A stretch of DNA of 64,000 bases. It comes from an uncultured Pseudomonadales bacterium. GTDB lineage: Bacteria > Pseudomonadota > Gammaproteobacteria > Pseudomonadales > Porticoccaceae. Shown one piece after another: positions 1 to 7,930 of this stretch; positions within the stretch are counted from its first letter, which is position 1; each line of letters starts with the position of its first letter. The position numbers were made by a program, and so were the translations under genes. The notes under the pieces were generated by a model that was not told the origin of the DNA, searched no databases, and saw nothing but the letters and a program-made list of their open reading frames with translations. The stretch spans positions 1 through 64,000 of the forward strand of contig CALSSA010000007.1 of assembly GCA_943788875.1 (NCBI GenBank). The letters run 5' to 3'.

Positions 1-1649
1 TCGCGGCGCGCTCCGGGTCAGCAAAGCAGTCTGCACTCCTTGGCCTGCTGGATCCCCGCCACAAAAATTACTATGCCTCCTACAATGACTGGGTCATGCA
101 AATGGCGGCTGTCCCAGCCTGTGACCCGGATACAGCAAGCCCGGATCTACCATTGGAATGTTATGAAACTGCCGCCACTCCTGGCGAGCTATTTGGCAAA
201 CTCGACGAATGGGGCTTTGATAATATGGTGGTTCCCCATGGCACCAGTTGGGGGTTTTACAGCCCGCCAAACTCCAGCTGGGCTCATCAGTTAACGGCCG
301 ACAATACTGACCCAAGCAAGACACGCTTGATTGAAGTTTACTCTGGCCATGGTAACTCAGAGCAGTTTCAGGATTTTGCCGTGCGAGTGCGCAATGAAGC
401 TGACGAATGGGTATGCCCAGAACCGCAGCCCAACTATCTACCAAGCTGCTGGCAGGCTGGCGAGATTATCCGCGATCGCTGTCTGGCAGAAAACAATTCT
501 GAAGAAGACTGCAATCAGCGTGCTGCAGAGGCGCGGCACAATTTTGTTCAGGTAGACGGCATTCAGGGCTTTATGACTGTGCCCGGCAGCAAGGCGGAAG
601 AATGGCTGGATGCCGGCCAGGCACGGGATATATTTTTGCCCGCCTTTAATTACCGTCCACAAAAGTCTGTGCAATATGGTTTGGCTCTGCAGAATTTGGC
701 GGACGAGGATAATCCACTGCGCAATCGCTGGGGCTTTATTGGCTCTACAGACACCCATTCCGCCCGTGCCGGACATGGGTTTAAACAGCAGCAGCGTTTA
801 AACACCTCAGACTCTACCGGTGTGCGGGACAGCTTCTGGGAATCGGTTTTCTCCACTGGTGCTGTGGTCAGCGAATATGCATCTACATCATTGCGCGCCG
901 ACCAGATCGATCCAGTTGCCGCCAAGCTGTTCGCCTCAGAATTTGAGCGCACAACCTCATTCCTCAGTGTCGGCGGTCTTGCCGCAGTGCATTCTGCCGG
1001 GCGTGATCGAGATGCTATCTGGAATGCCATGAAACGTCGCGAAGTTTACGGTACCAGCGGACATAGAATGTTGCTGTGGTTTGATCTGCTGCAAGCTGAA
1101 GGTTCGTCTCCCATGGGTAGCGCAGTCGCTATGGATACTACACCGCGCTTCCGTGCCAAAGTACTGGGCTCATTTAAACAGCTGCCCGGCTGTCCCAACT
1201 ATGTGGTTGCCGCATTGGAAAAAAATCATCTACAAAAAATGGCTCAGGGCGAATGCTACAACCCCTCTGAGGAGCGCTATGAGATAGCCAGCATAGAGGT
1301 AATCAAAATTAGACCTCAGGCTGTAGCCGGTGAAGCTATAGCACCATTAATCGAAGATACCTGGAAACAGTTTAACTGTGAGCCTTCGCCAGAGGGCTGC
1401 ATCGTGGAATTTGAAGACCCGGACTTTGTCGCTGAGGGTCGCGATGCGCTCTATTATGTCAGAGCCCTTGAAGAACCCATCGCCACAGTTAACGGCGGCA
1501 ATCTGCGCACCAGCTTCGATGAAAATGGTCAGGCCGAAACCACTGATATGTGTTACGGCGACTACCGCACCAGCATTGATGACGACTGCCAGCAGCCCCA
1601 CAGTCAAAGGGCCTGGTCGTCACCAATTTTTGTAGACTATAAAAAATAA
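1..1649 (+). CDS. DUF3604 domain protein, 5' end missing
   Basis: The reading frame is open from base 3 at the left edge, so the N terminus lies outside the window; about 548 residues are present. The protein matches what I recall of the DUF3604 family, PHP/amidohydrolase-like proteins of unknown activity. Conserved-looking stretches include VVPHGTSWGF, the segment ending IEVYSGHGNSEQF, and GFIGSTDTHSARAGHGF. Their His, Asp and Glu residues are probable metal ligands (inference). The C-terminal part has several paired Cys residues, which would suit an exported, disulphide-containing protein, but the signal peptide cannot be checked. It is followed after 14 bp by an SDR gene on the same strand, so co-transcription is likely. 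The substrate is unknown. Confidence 0.8.
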   Translation, partial: AARSGSAKQSALLGLLDPRHKNYYASYNDWVMQMAAVPACDPDTASPDLPLECYETAATPGELFGKLDEWGFDNMVVPHGTSWGFYSPPNSSWAHQLTADNTDPSKTRLIEVYSGHGNSEQFQDFAVRVRNEADEWVCPEPQPNYLPSCWQAGEIIRDRCLAENNSEEDCNQRAAEARHNFVQVDGIQGFMTVPGSKAEEWLDAGQARDIFLPAFNYRPQKSVQYGLALQNLADEDNPLRNRWGFIGSTDTHSARAGHGFKQQQRLNTSDSTGVRDSFWESVFSTGAVVSEYASTSLRADQIDPVAAKLFASEFERTTSFLSVGGLAAVHSAGRDRDAIWNAMKRREVYGTSGHRMLLWFDLLQAEGSSPMGSAVAMDTTPRFRAKVLGSFKQLPGCPNYVVAALEKNHLQKMAQGECYNPSEERYEIASIEVIKIRPQAVAGEAIAPLIEDTWKQFNCEPSPEGCIVEFEDPDFVAEGRDALYYVRALEEPIATVNGGNLRTSFDENGQAETTDMCYGDYRTSIDDDCQQPHSQRAWSSPIFVDYKK

Positions 1650-1663
1650 AACAGGGGAACATC

Positions 1664-2470
1664 ATGAGTACAGCTTTAGTAACCGGCGCTTCCGACGGCA
1701 TAGGCCTAGAATTTTGTCGCATTCTCGCCGACCGCGGCTATGACCTAATTCTGGTCGCAAGACGCAAAGATAAACTCAATGAAATTGGCAAGAGTCTGAG
1801 TGCAGAAAAAGATATTAAATGCACCGTTATCAGTGCTGATCTCTCAAAACCCCACGCTGCGCAGAAATTATTTCAGGCAACGCAAAAGAAAAGCCTGCAG
1901 GTGGATCTGTTAATTAACAATGCAGGCTTACTGCACAATGGTCTTTTCACTGAGCTGGATTTGGTTGCCCAGGAAAATATGATTACCGTCAATATCCTGG
2001 CTCTGACCTCTCTCACCCACCTGTTTGCCAACGATATGGCGAGCAGAGGTGGCGGCCGTATTCTCAATGTAGCCTCATTAGCTGCCTGGACACCTATCCC
2101 CAGCCAAAATGTCTATGCCGCGACCAAAGCCTATGTGCTGTCCTTTACTCAGGCACTGCACAATGAGTTACAGGCAGCTGGTACAGGCGTTGTTGTCACT
2201 GCTCTGTGCCCAGGTTATACGGCGACCAAGATGATGGACAACCCTGATCAAGGGGGCAAGTTAATGATTCCAGCTGGCCTGATGCAGTCTGCTGAGGATG
2301 TTGCCAGACAGGGTATTGATGCCTGCCTCGCGGGCAAACCAACATTAATTCCCGGTTTCTCAAATCGAATGACTGCCTGGACAACTCGCCTGTTTTCAAA
2401 AATGACATTGGCACGAATCGCAGGCAGTTTTTACCGTAAAAATATGCAGCAACACAGCCAACAAAAATAA
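1664..2470 (+). CDS. Short-chain dehydrogenase/reductase (SDR)
   Basis: A classical SDR of 268 residues. The cofactor motif TGASDGIG is at residues 7-14, NNAG lies near residue 85, and the catalytic Ser plus YxxxK (YAATK) lie near residues 140-160. It belongs to the DltE/YqjQ-like group, some members of which reduce acyl or keto groups on lipid-like substrates. The ATG follows an AGGGGAACATC ribosome-binding region. It is 14 bp after the DUF3604 gene and 9 bp before a second, extended SDR, so the three probably form one operon. A role as ketone reductase for the neighbouring AGPS/GlpD-type locus is possible: the mammalian alkyl-DHAP reductase is also an SDR. The sequence does not fix the substrate. 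Confidence 0.85.
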   Translation: MSTALVTGASDGIGLEFCRILADRGYDLILVARRKDKLNEIGKSLSAEKDIKCTVISADLSKPHAAQKLFQATQKKSLQVDLLINNAGLLHNGLFTELDLVAQENMITVNILALTSLTHLFANDMASRGGGRILNVASLAAWTPIPSQNVYAATKAYVLSFTQALHNELQAAGTGVVVTALCPGYTATKMMDNPDQGGKLMIPAGLMQSAEDVARQGIDACLAGKPTLIPGFSNRMTAWTTRLFSKMTLARIAGSFYRKNMQQHSQQK

Positions 2471-2479
2471 GAGGTTGAT

Positions 2480-3457
2480 ATGGCCCAGCGCAAACCCAAG
2501 AAAGTATTGATTACCGGTGCCAATGGATTTATTGGCAATATGTTAATGGCTCATTATCGGGCTCAGGGAATCCCGGTGGTTGGTGTGGACCTGAGTGGTA
2601 ATGGCCTTGATATTTCTCAGGGCGATATTGGCCAGCCCGTAACCATCAGCCAACTATTGCAGGACTGCGATGTGGTAGTGCATACAGCAGCACTGGTTTC
2701 CAACTCTATTGCCGACGCCGATATGTGGCGAGTCAATGTGTTGGCGACTCGCAATCTGGTTGCCGCGGCAGAGAAATACAAAGTGCGGCGCTTTGTGCAA
2801 ATCTCCTCCATTGTCGCCTACGGCAATAGCGCCGAGGGCGAACTAGACGAAGAGCAACCCGTGCATGCAGATGGTGGCAGCTATGTGCTGACCAAACTGG
2901 CTTCTGAACATTCAGTGCTGGCAGCCACGGCAAACAGCGCCATGGAACTGGTGATTATCCGTCCCGGCGATGTCTATGGCCCCGGTAGCCGACCCTGGGT
3001 GATCCTACCTATCGAGGCTATTAATAAAGGACAGTTTATGTTGCCTGCTAAAGGTGAGGGGTTTTTTCGCCCTATCTTTATAGATGATCTAATCTGCGGC
3101 ATCGCTCTGGCAGTGTCCACCAAAGAAGCTGCAGGTGAGATTTTTAATCTATCCTGCGAGGGTTATATGACCACTGCAGAATTTTTTAGTCATCACTACC
3201 AATGGATGAACAAGCGCGGCCCACTCAAAGTGTCCACCGGGCTGGCCATGTTTGCCGCTTCAGCAGCGACCAAACTGGCACAGATGACCGGCGGCGTTAA
3301 TGAAGCCTCTACCGCGACCGTGGCTCAACTATGTACCAAAAGCTGGTTCAGCATCGCCAAGGCCGAGCGGCTATTGGGCTGGAAGCCGGAGGTTACATTT
3401 GAGGATGGTATACAACGCTCTAAACAATGGGCTCAGGCCCAGGGACTGATTAAGTAG
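2480..3457 (+). CDS. NAD-dependent epimerase/dehydratase (extended SDR)
   Basis: A 325-residue extended SDR. The Rossmann motif TGANGFIG is at residues 13-20, and VVHTAA and an SSIVAYG-type serine region follow. The catalytic YxxxK appears as YVLTK near residue 139. The family includes nucleotide-sugar epimerases and 3-beta-hydroxysteroid dehydrogenase-like enzymes; the RPGDVYGPGSRPW stretch resembles the latter. It follows the SDR gene by 9 bp. Its 3' end overlaps the convergent AraC gene by 8 bp. The substrate cannot be told from sequence. Confidence 0.82.
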   Translation: MAQRKPKKVLITGANGFIGNMLMAHYRAQGIPVVGVDLSGNGLDISQGDIGQPVTISQLLQDCDVVVHTAALVSNSIADADMWRVNVLATRNLVAAAEKYKVRRFVQISSIVAYGNSAEGELDEEQPVHADGGSYVLTKLASEHSVLAATANSAMELVIIRPGDVYGPGSRPWVILPIEAINKGQFMLPAKGEGFFRPIFIDDLICGIALAVSTKEAAGEIFNLSCEGYMTTAEFFSHHYQWMNKRGPLKVSTGLAMFAASAATKLAQMTGGVNEASTATVAQLCTKSWFSIAKAERLLGWKPEVTFEDGIQRSKQWAQAQGLIK

Positions 3458-4481
3458 ATCCATCAGTACGGTAGGATCCAGCGGTGCGACCGGTCCAATG
3501 TTTAAAGCTACGATAGAATGAGCGCGCTTCGCTGTAACCTAATTCATGGGCAATGCTGTCGAGACTGAGATTTGTGTTTTTCAAGAAGTACAGCGCTAGC
3601 TCAAGACGTAATTCATTGAGGACATCTTTGTAATGGGTGCCCTCATCCCCCAGTTTGCGCTGCAATGTACGGCTGCTGATACCGAGCTTTTCAGCGATCA
3701 TTGCACTGGAAGGTGTCTGGGTTCTAAGCATCAGGCGCAGTAAATTTTTAACCTGATCGGTGACCCGCTGATGGTGAGTGATCTCGGCCAGTAACTGAGT
3801 GGCATGTCCAAGCAGCATATCCAGTAGTTTTTCGTTGGCCTGGGGCAAAGGCATATCCAACTTTTCCTCACGGATACGCAGGCCATTGGCCGCTTGATCA
3901 AACAGCACCTCAGAGGCAAATATTTCGCTATAGCTGGCTAATAGTGCTGGGTCACGAGGCGCAGAATGCTGAAACCAGACTGCATCATGGAGCTGAAAGT
4001 TGAGGAAGTTTCGCGCATAGGTAACCCAGGAGCCCAACACATGCTCCACCTCGTTGCGCAATGCCTCAGGGTCAGTAAATTTGCACTCCCACCGCTGCAG
4101 AGCAAAGCCATTGGCGATCTCAACACTGGTTACACCCATATCGCCGACAATTTTTTCGTAGATTGGAATCTTGGCCTGAATATCACGCAACGACGAGCAG
4201 TTCATCGAGATATACCCCAGCACAGAATAGGATGCCGGTTCGATAAATTTTGCTGAATGCAGACCAAAACATTGATCACCACTGGCTTCAATCAGCAGTA
4301 ACAGAAGTTTTTCCATGGCGGCGACAGAGATTCGCTGGTTATTGTCGTCCAGTAACTCGGGATCAATGCCGGCGTTGCGGAGCAATGGCAGATAGTCTAT
4401 CGCACAGGCCTGTGCTGATTTTAGATAGGGGTTAATCGCTGGAACCGAGGCCAGATTATTATCGTTGCTATTTGTCATCAT
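3450..4481 (-). CDS. AraC family transcriptional regulator
   Basis: A 343-residue regulator. The N-terminal half (about residues 25-210) resembles the arabinose-binding-like domain of OruR/ArgR-type AraC proteins. The C-terminal 100 residues hold the double helix-turn-helix, with SSRTLQRKLGDEGTHYKDVL and LGYSEARSFYRSFKHWTG. It is divergent from the FAD oxidase/glpD-like/FGGY kinase operon, so it is the natural candidate to control it. The 206-bp intergenic region carries three copies of a 7-bp element (see the operator entry). The initiator is ATG at 4481 with an in-frame ATG one codon later, and no clear ribosome-binding site separates them. Confidence 0.85.
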   Translation of the reverse strand: MMTNSNDNNLASVPAINPYLKSAQACAIDYLPLLRNAGIDPELLDDNNQRISVAAMEKLLLLLIEASGDQCFGLHSAKFIEPASYSVLGYISMNCSSLRDIQAKIPIYEKIVGDMGVTSVEIANGFALQRWECKFTDPEALRNEVEHVLGSWVTYARNFLNFQLHDAVWFQHSAPRDPALLASYSEIFASEVLFDQAANGLRIREEKLDMPLPQANEKLLDMLLGHATQLLAEITHHQRVTDQVKNLLRLMLRTQTPSSAMIAEKLGISSRTLQRKLGDEGTHYKDVLNELRLELALYFLKNTNLSLDSIAHELGYSEARSFYRSFKHWTGRTAGSYRTDGST

Positions 4482-4534
4482 AAATCTATCGTCATTAACT
4501 AGATTTTCCTATGGCTGGCCGAAATAGTGACACG

Positions 4535-4655
4535 ACTGTCGCAGTCCGACAGTGACCAGTTTCTCTGTGCCTTTATTATACTATTTATCGTGTTACGCTT
4601 ACATTTACGGTCTAGATTCAAGTCGCAGGATAGCAGAACTTACAGCTGCGACAGT
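4535..4655. promoter_or_regulatory. Candidate AraC-type operator: repeated ACTGTCG element
   Basis: ACTGTCG at 4535-4541 and its complement CGACAGT at 4547-4553 form an inverted repeat with a 5-bp spacer. The extended 10-mer ACTGTCGCAG (4535-4544) recurs inverted as CTGCGACAGT at 4646-4655. All three copies lie between the divergent araC-type gene and the FAD oxidase operon. Such repeats are what an AraC-type dimer would bind; assigning them to this regulator is inference. Confidence 0.5.
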
Positions 4656-4687
4656 AAATAATTAAAACAATGAAATAGGTGAATCAT

Positions 4688-6301
4688 ATGCGGCTTTGGA
4701 ATGGCTGGGGGAATGAAAATAGTGATCTGAGCATGGACCTTAACAGCGGTTTAAAAATGCTTCTGGGGGCGCTGGTCGGGCCTTCTATCTCACTGCCTGA
4801 AGCAACTCTCGCTGAGGTTGTGGCCAAAGTACCTGCCTCGCGATTGACAGCACACCCACTCATCAGCCTGGATGCAGAAACCCGCGTGCGCCATGCCCGC
4901 GGCCAGAGCTTACCCGATTGGCTAGCGATGCACAGCGGCAATGTAGATACCTTCCCTGATGGCGTGGCCCTGCCTGATACCTCTGCACAGGTGCGTGAGT
5001 TATTGCAGTTTGCCGCAGACAATAACATTGATGTGATTCCCTATGGCGGCGGCACTTCTGTGGTGGGTCATATTAATCCCAATGCCAGCGACCGTCCTGT
5101 GCTGACCATCAGCATGGCAAAAATGAATAAACTTCTATCTCTGGATCGAGAGAGTCAGCTGGCCAGATTTGGTGCTGGAACCCCTGGCCCAGAAATCGAA
5201 GCCCAACTCAAAGCTGAAGGCTTTACTCTGGGGCATTTTCCCCAGTCCTGGGAACTATCGACTGTGGGTGGCTGGGTTGCCAGCAGATCCAGTGGTCAGC
5301 AGTCGTTGCACTATGGCCGCATCGAAGCATTATTTGCCGGTGGCAGTATGGAAACCCTTAAGGGCACTATGGATATCCCCACTATTCCAGCATCCTCTGC
5401 TGGCCCAGATATCCGTGAAATGGTTCTCGGCTCCGAGGGTCGCATGGGTATTATCACTGAGGTGGTAGTACGCGTAACCCCAGTACCTCAGGCTGAGCAA
5501 TTTCAGGTGGCGTTTTTCCCTTCATGGGATACAGGTTTAACTGCCGCCAGAGAACTTGTACAACAACGTGTCGCACTGTCTATGGTGCGCCTGAGCAATC
5601 CACTAGAAACCATTAGCTTGCTGCATATGGGTGCCGGTGAAAATACTGCGGCTGTGGCTGCACTGGAGGCTTCACTGGCAGAAAAAGGCATAGGGTCGGG
5701 CAAAGTAATGATGACCTTTGCCGTGACTGGCAGCCAAAAACAATGTGATTTCAACAGTGCGACCGCGCTGGAGATCTGCGCTAGTCATGGCGCCGTGGCA
5801 GATCAGTCCGGTCTTGGTGATAACTGGGCACATGGCCGCTTCCGCGCGCCCTATGTTCGCGATCCATTGGGCTCCGCGGGTTATGCAGTGGATACCATGG
5901 AGACTGCTGTTGACTGGTCCCGTGTGACTGAATCAATGGAGAGCATTGAGCAGGCTATTCGCACAGGTCTGGCGGATGAAAATGAGCAGGTGCATGCCTA
6001 TACCCATCTCAGCCATGTCTATGGTCAGGGTTCGAGTATCTATACCACCTATGTCTATCGTTTTGGCGACAGCTACAAACAGGCACTCGAGCGCTGGCAC
6101 AAACTCAAGGCAGCTGGCGCGGAACAGATCGTTGCCTGTGGCGGTACCATCAGTCACCAGCATGGTGTGGGTGCTGATCATCGCCACTACCTGCCAGCAG
6201 AGAAAGGCGAACTGGGCATTGCTGCGATCAATAGTCTGTGCGAATTGTTTGACCCCAGGAGACAGATGAACCCTGGCAAACTTTTACCTGATACAGAGTA
6301 A
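4688..6301 (+). CDS. FAD-binding oxidase, alkyl-DHAP synthase-like (YgcU-like)
   Basis: A PCMH-type flavoprotein of about 537 residues. The FAD-binding loop PYGGGTSVVGH lies near residue 120. The C-terminal signature CGGTISHQHGVG and the ending FDPRRQMNPGKLLP match the vanillyl-alcohol-oxidase fold. The closest pattern I recognise is alkyldihydroxyacetonephosphate synthase (AGPS). Its HHH active-site motif is SHQHGVG here, so the first and third His are kept. The start is set at ATG 4688 because AGGTGA (4677-4682) sits 5 bp upstream; a GTG at 4679 would overlap that site. The gene heads an operon with GlpD-like and FGGY kinase genes. E. coli YgcU is a similar uncharacterised protein (from memory). 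The reaction could be ether-bond formation or 2-hydroxyacid/polyol oxidation. Confidence 0.78.
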   Translation: MRLWNGWGNENSDLSMDLNSGLKMLLGALVGPSISLPEATLAEVVAKVPASRLTAHPLISLDAETRVRHARGQSLPDWLAMHSGNVDTFPDGVALPDTSAQVRELLQFAADNNIDVIPYGGGTSVVGHINPNASDRPVLTISMAKMNKLLSLDRESQLARFGAGTPGPEIEAQLKAEGFTLGHFPQSWELSTVGGWVASRSSGQQSLHYGRIEALFAGGSMETLKGTMDIPTIPASSAGPDIREMVLGSEGRMGIITEVVVRVTPVPQAEQFQVAFFPSWDTGLTAARELVQQRVALSMVRLSNPLETISLLHMGAGENTAAVAALEASLAEKGIGSGKVMMTFAVTGSQKQCDFNSATALEICASHGAVADQSGLGDNWAHGRFRAPYVRDPLGSAGYAVDTMETAVDWSRVTESMESIEQAIRTGLADENEQVHAYTHLSHVYGQGSSIYTTYVYRFGDSYKQALERWHKLKAAGAEQIVACGGTISHQHGVGADHRHYLPAEKGELGIAAINSLCELFDPRRQMNPGKLLPDTE

Positions 6302-6305
6302 ACCA

Positions 6306-7889
6306 ATGGATAAGACTACTCCTCGCGACACCTTACTGGCAGAAATGCGCGAAGGGAAATCCCTTGAATGGGACATTATTGTTGTTGGCGGCGGCATTAC
6401 CGGTGCCGGGGTATTGCGCGAGGCCGTGCGCCGCGGCTATCGGGCTCTGTTATTAGAGCAGCAGGACTTTTCCTGGGGCACCTCCAGCCGCTCATCAAAA
6501 ATGGTCCATGGCGGCCTGCGCTACCTGGCTGCCGGCGACATCAAACTGACCAAACATTCTCTGCAAGAACGCGAGCGGCTGTTGCAAGAAGCGCCGGGGT
6601 TAGTAGATCGCATTGCCTTTTATTTTGCTCTGGGTAAAGGCAACTTTCCCGGCCGTTTTGCTCTGACGGTGATTCTCACGATCTATGACTTCCTGGCCCG
6701 CATTCGCGATCATCGCTACTGTAATAACAGTGCACTGGAAATCCGTTTCCCAGGCGTAGATACCAGCAACCTAAAAGGTGCCTGCTATTACACCGATGCC
6801 ATGGTTGATGATTCCAGGCTGGTACTGCGGGTACTTCAGGAAAGCATTGCCGAAGGTGGTCAGGCGCTTAATTACTGCAAGGTCAGCAAGCTAATAATTG
6901 AAGATAATAAAGTCGCTGGGGTGACCTTGGATAGCGGCGATAATGATGCAATCGAATTGCGCGCTCCAGTGGTAATTAATGCTACCGGTGCCTGGGCAGA
7001 CCGGCTGCGCAATCAGTTAAACCCGGAGAAGCGCGTGCGCCCCTTGCGCGGCAGCCATCTTATTATTGCCAAACACCTGTGCCCGGTAAGCGATGTTCTA
7101 ACCACATTGCACCCACAGGATAAACGCGGCGTCTATGTCTATCCATGGGAAGGTACTACAGTTATAGGCACCACAGATCTGGATCATCAGGAGGATCTGG
7201 ATATTGAAGCCAGCATCTCCGAGCAGGAAACCCAGTATCTGTTAGATGCTTACAATGCAATGTTTCCCCGAGCACAGATCTCTAGCAAAGATATTATTTC
7301 TACCTGGGCCGGCGTGCGCCCTGTTATCGGCTCTGAGAATGCTAAAGATCCCTCCAAGGAACGCCGCGACCATGCCACCTGGTCCGACAATGGCCTGATT
7401 ACTGTGAGTGGCGGCAAGCTGACAACCTTTAGACTGATCGCCCTTGATGCACTGGATGCAGCACAGAGCAAACTGCCTGCAGCTAAGCTATTTACCGATG
7501 ACCGGGTATTTGCAGCACCAGTCATCACAGCTGAGTCTTTAAGTCCGCATAACCCTCAATGGGGTCAGCGCCTGCTGGGTCGCTATGGCAATGCAGCACA
7601 GGCTATCTTGGCCGACGCCAGCGCAAGCGAGCGCCAGCTAATAGGTCATACAGAATTCTGTCTGGCTGAATGCCGCTGGGCCGCGCGCCATGAATCCGTT
7701 CAGCACTTAGATGATTTGCTGCTGCGACGCACTAGGCTGGGTATGTGTCTGGCCGATGGTGGTGAACAGATATTTGCCCAACTAGAAGATATTTGCCGAG
7801 CTGAACTGGCTTGGGATACGCGGCGATGGCAGGGTGAACTAAAACGCTACCAGGATATTTGGCAGCGTTTTTATTATGTCCCCAAGTAG
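6306..7889 (+). CDS. Glycerol-3-phosphate dehydrogenase/oxidase (GlpD-like)
   Basis: A 527-residue FAD-dependent dehydrogenase. The dinucleotide-binding motif VVGGGITGAG is near residues 24-33. The GlpD signature SSRSSKMVHGGLRYL follows, then GTTDLDHQEDLD and SGGKLTTFR. Length and order match aerobic GlpD, which oxidises sn-glycerol-3-phosphate to DHAP at the inner membrane and passes electrons to quinone. The gene begins 4 bp after the flavoprotein gene, so the two are almost certainly co-translated. It may be a paralogue dedicated to the product of this locus rather than the housekeeping GlpD; the window does not decide this. Confidence 0.85.
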   Translation: MDKTTPRDTLLAEMREGKSLEWDIIVVGGGITGAGVLREAVRRGYRALLLEQQDFSWGTSSRSSKMVHGGLRYLAAGDIKLTKHSLQERERLLQEAPGLVDRIAFYFALGKGNFPGRFALTVILTIYDFLARIRDHRYCNNSALEIRFPGVDTSNLKGACYYTDAMVDDSRLVLRVLQESIAEGGQALNYCKVSKLIIEDNKVAGVTLDSGDNDAIELRAPVVINATGAWADRLRNQLNPEKRVRPLRGSHLIIAKHLCPVSDVLTTLHPQDKRGVYVYPWEGTTVIGTTDLDHQEDLDIEASISEQETQYLLDAYNAMFPRAQISSKDIISTWAGVRPVIGSENAKDPSKERRDHATWSDNGLITVSGGKLTTFRLIALDALDAAQSKLPAAKLFTDDRVFAAPVITAESLSPHNPQWGQRLLGRYGNAAQAILADASASERQLIGHTEFCLAECRWAARHESVQHLDDLLLRRTRLGMCLADGGEQIFAQLEDICRAELAWDTRRWQGELKRYQDIWQRFYYVPK

Positions 7890-7930
7890 ATTAATAACCA
7901 GAAAATATAATAATAACAATGGTGGCGGCA

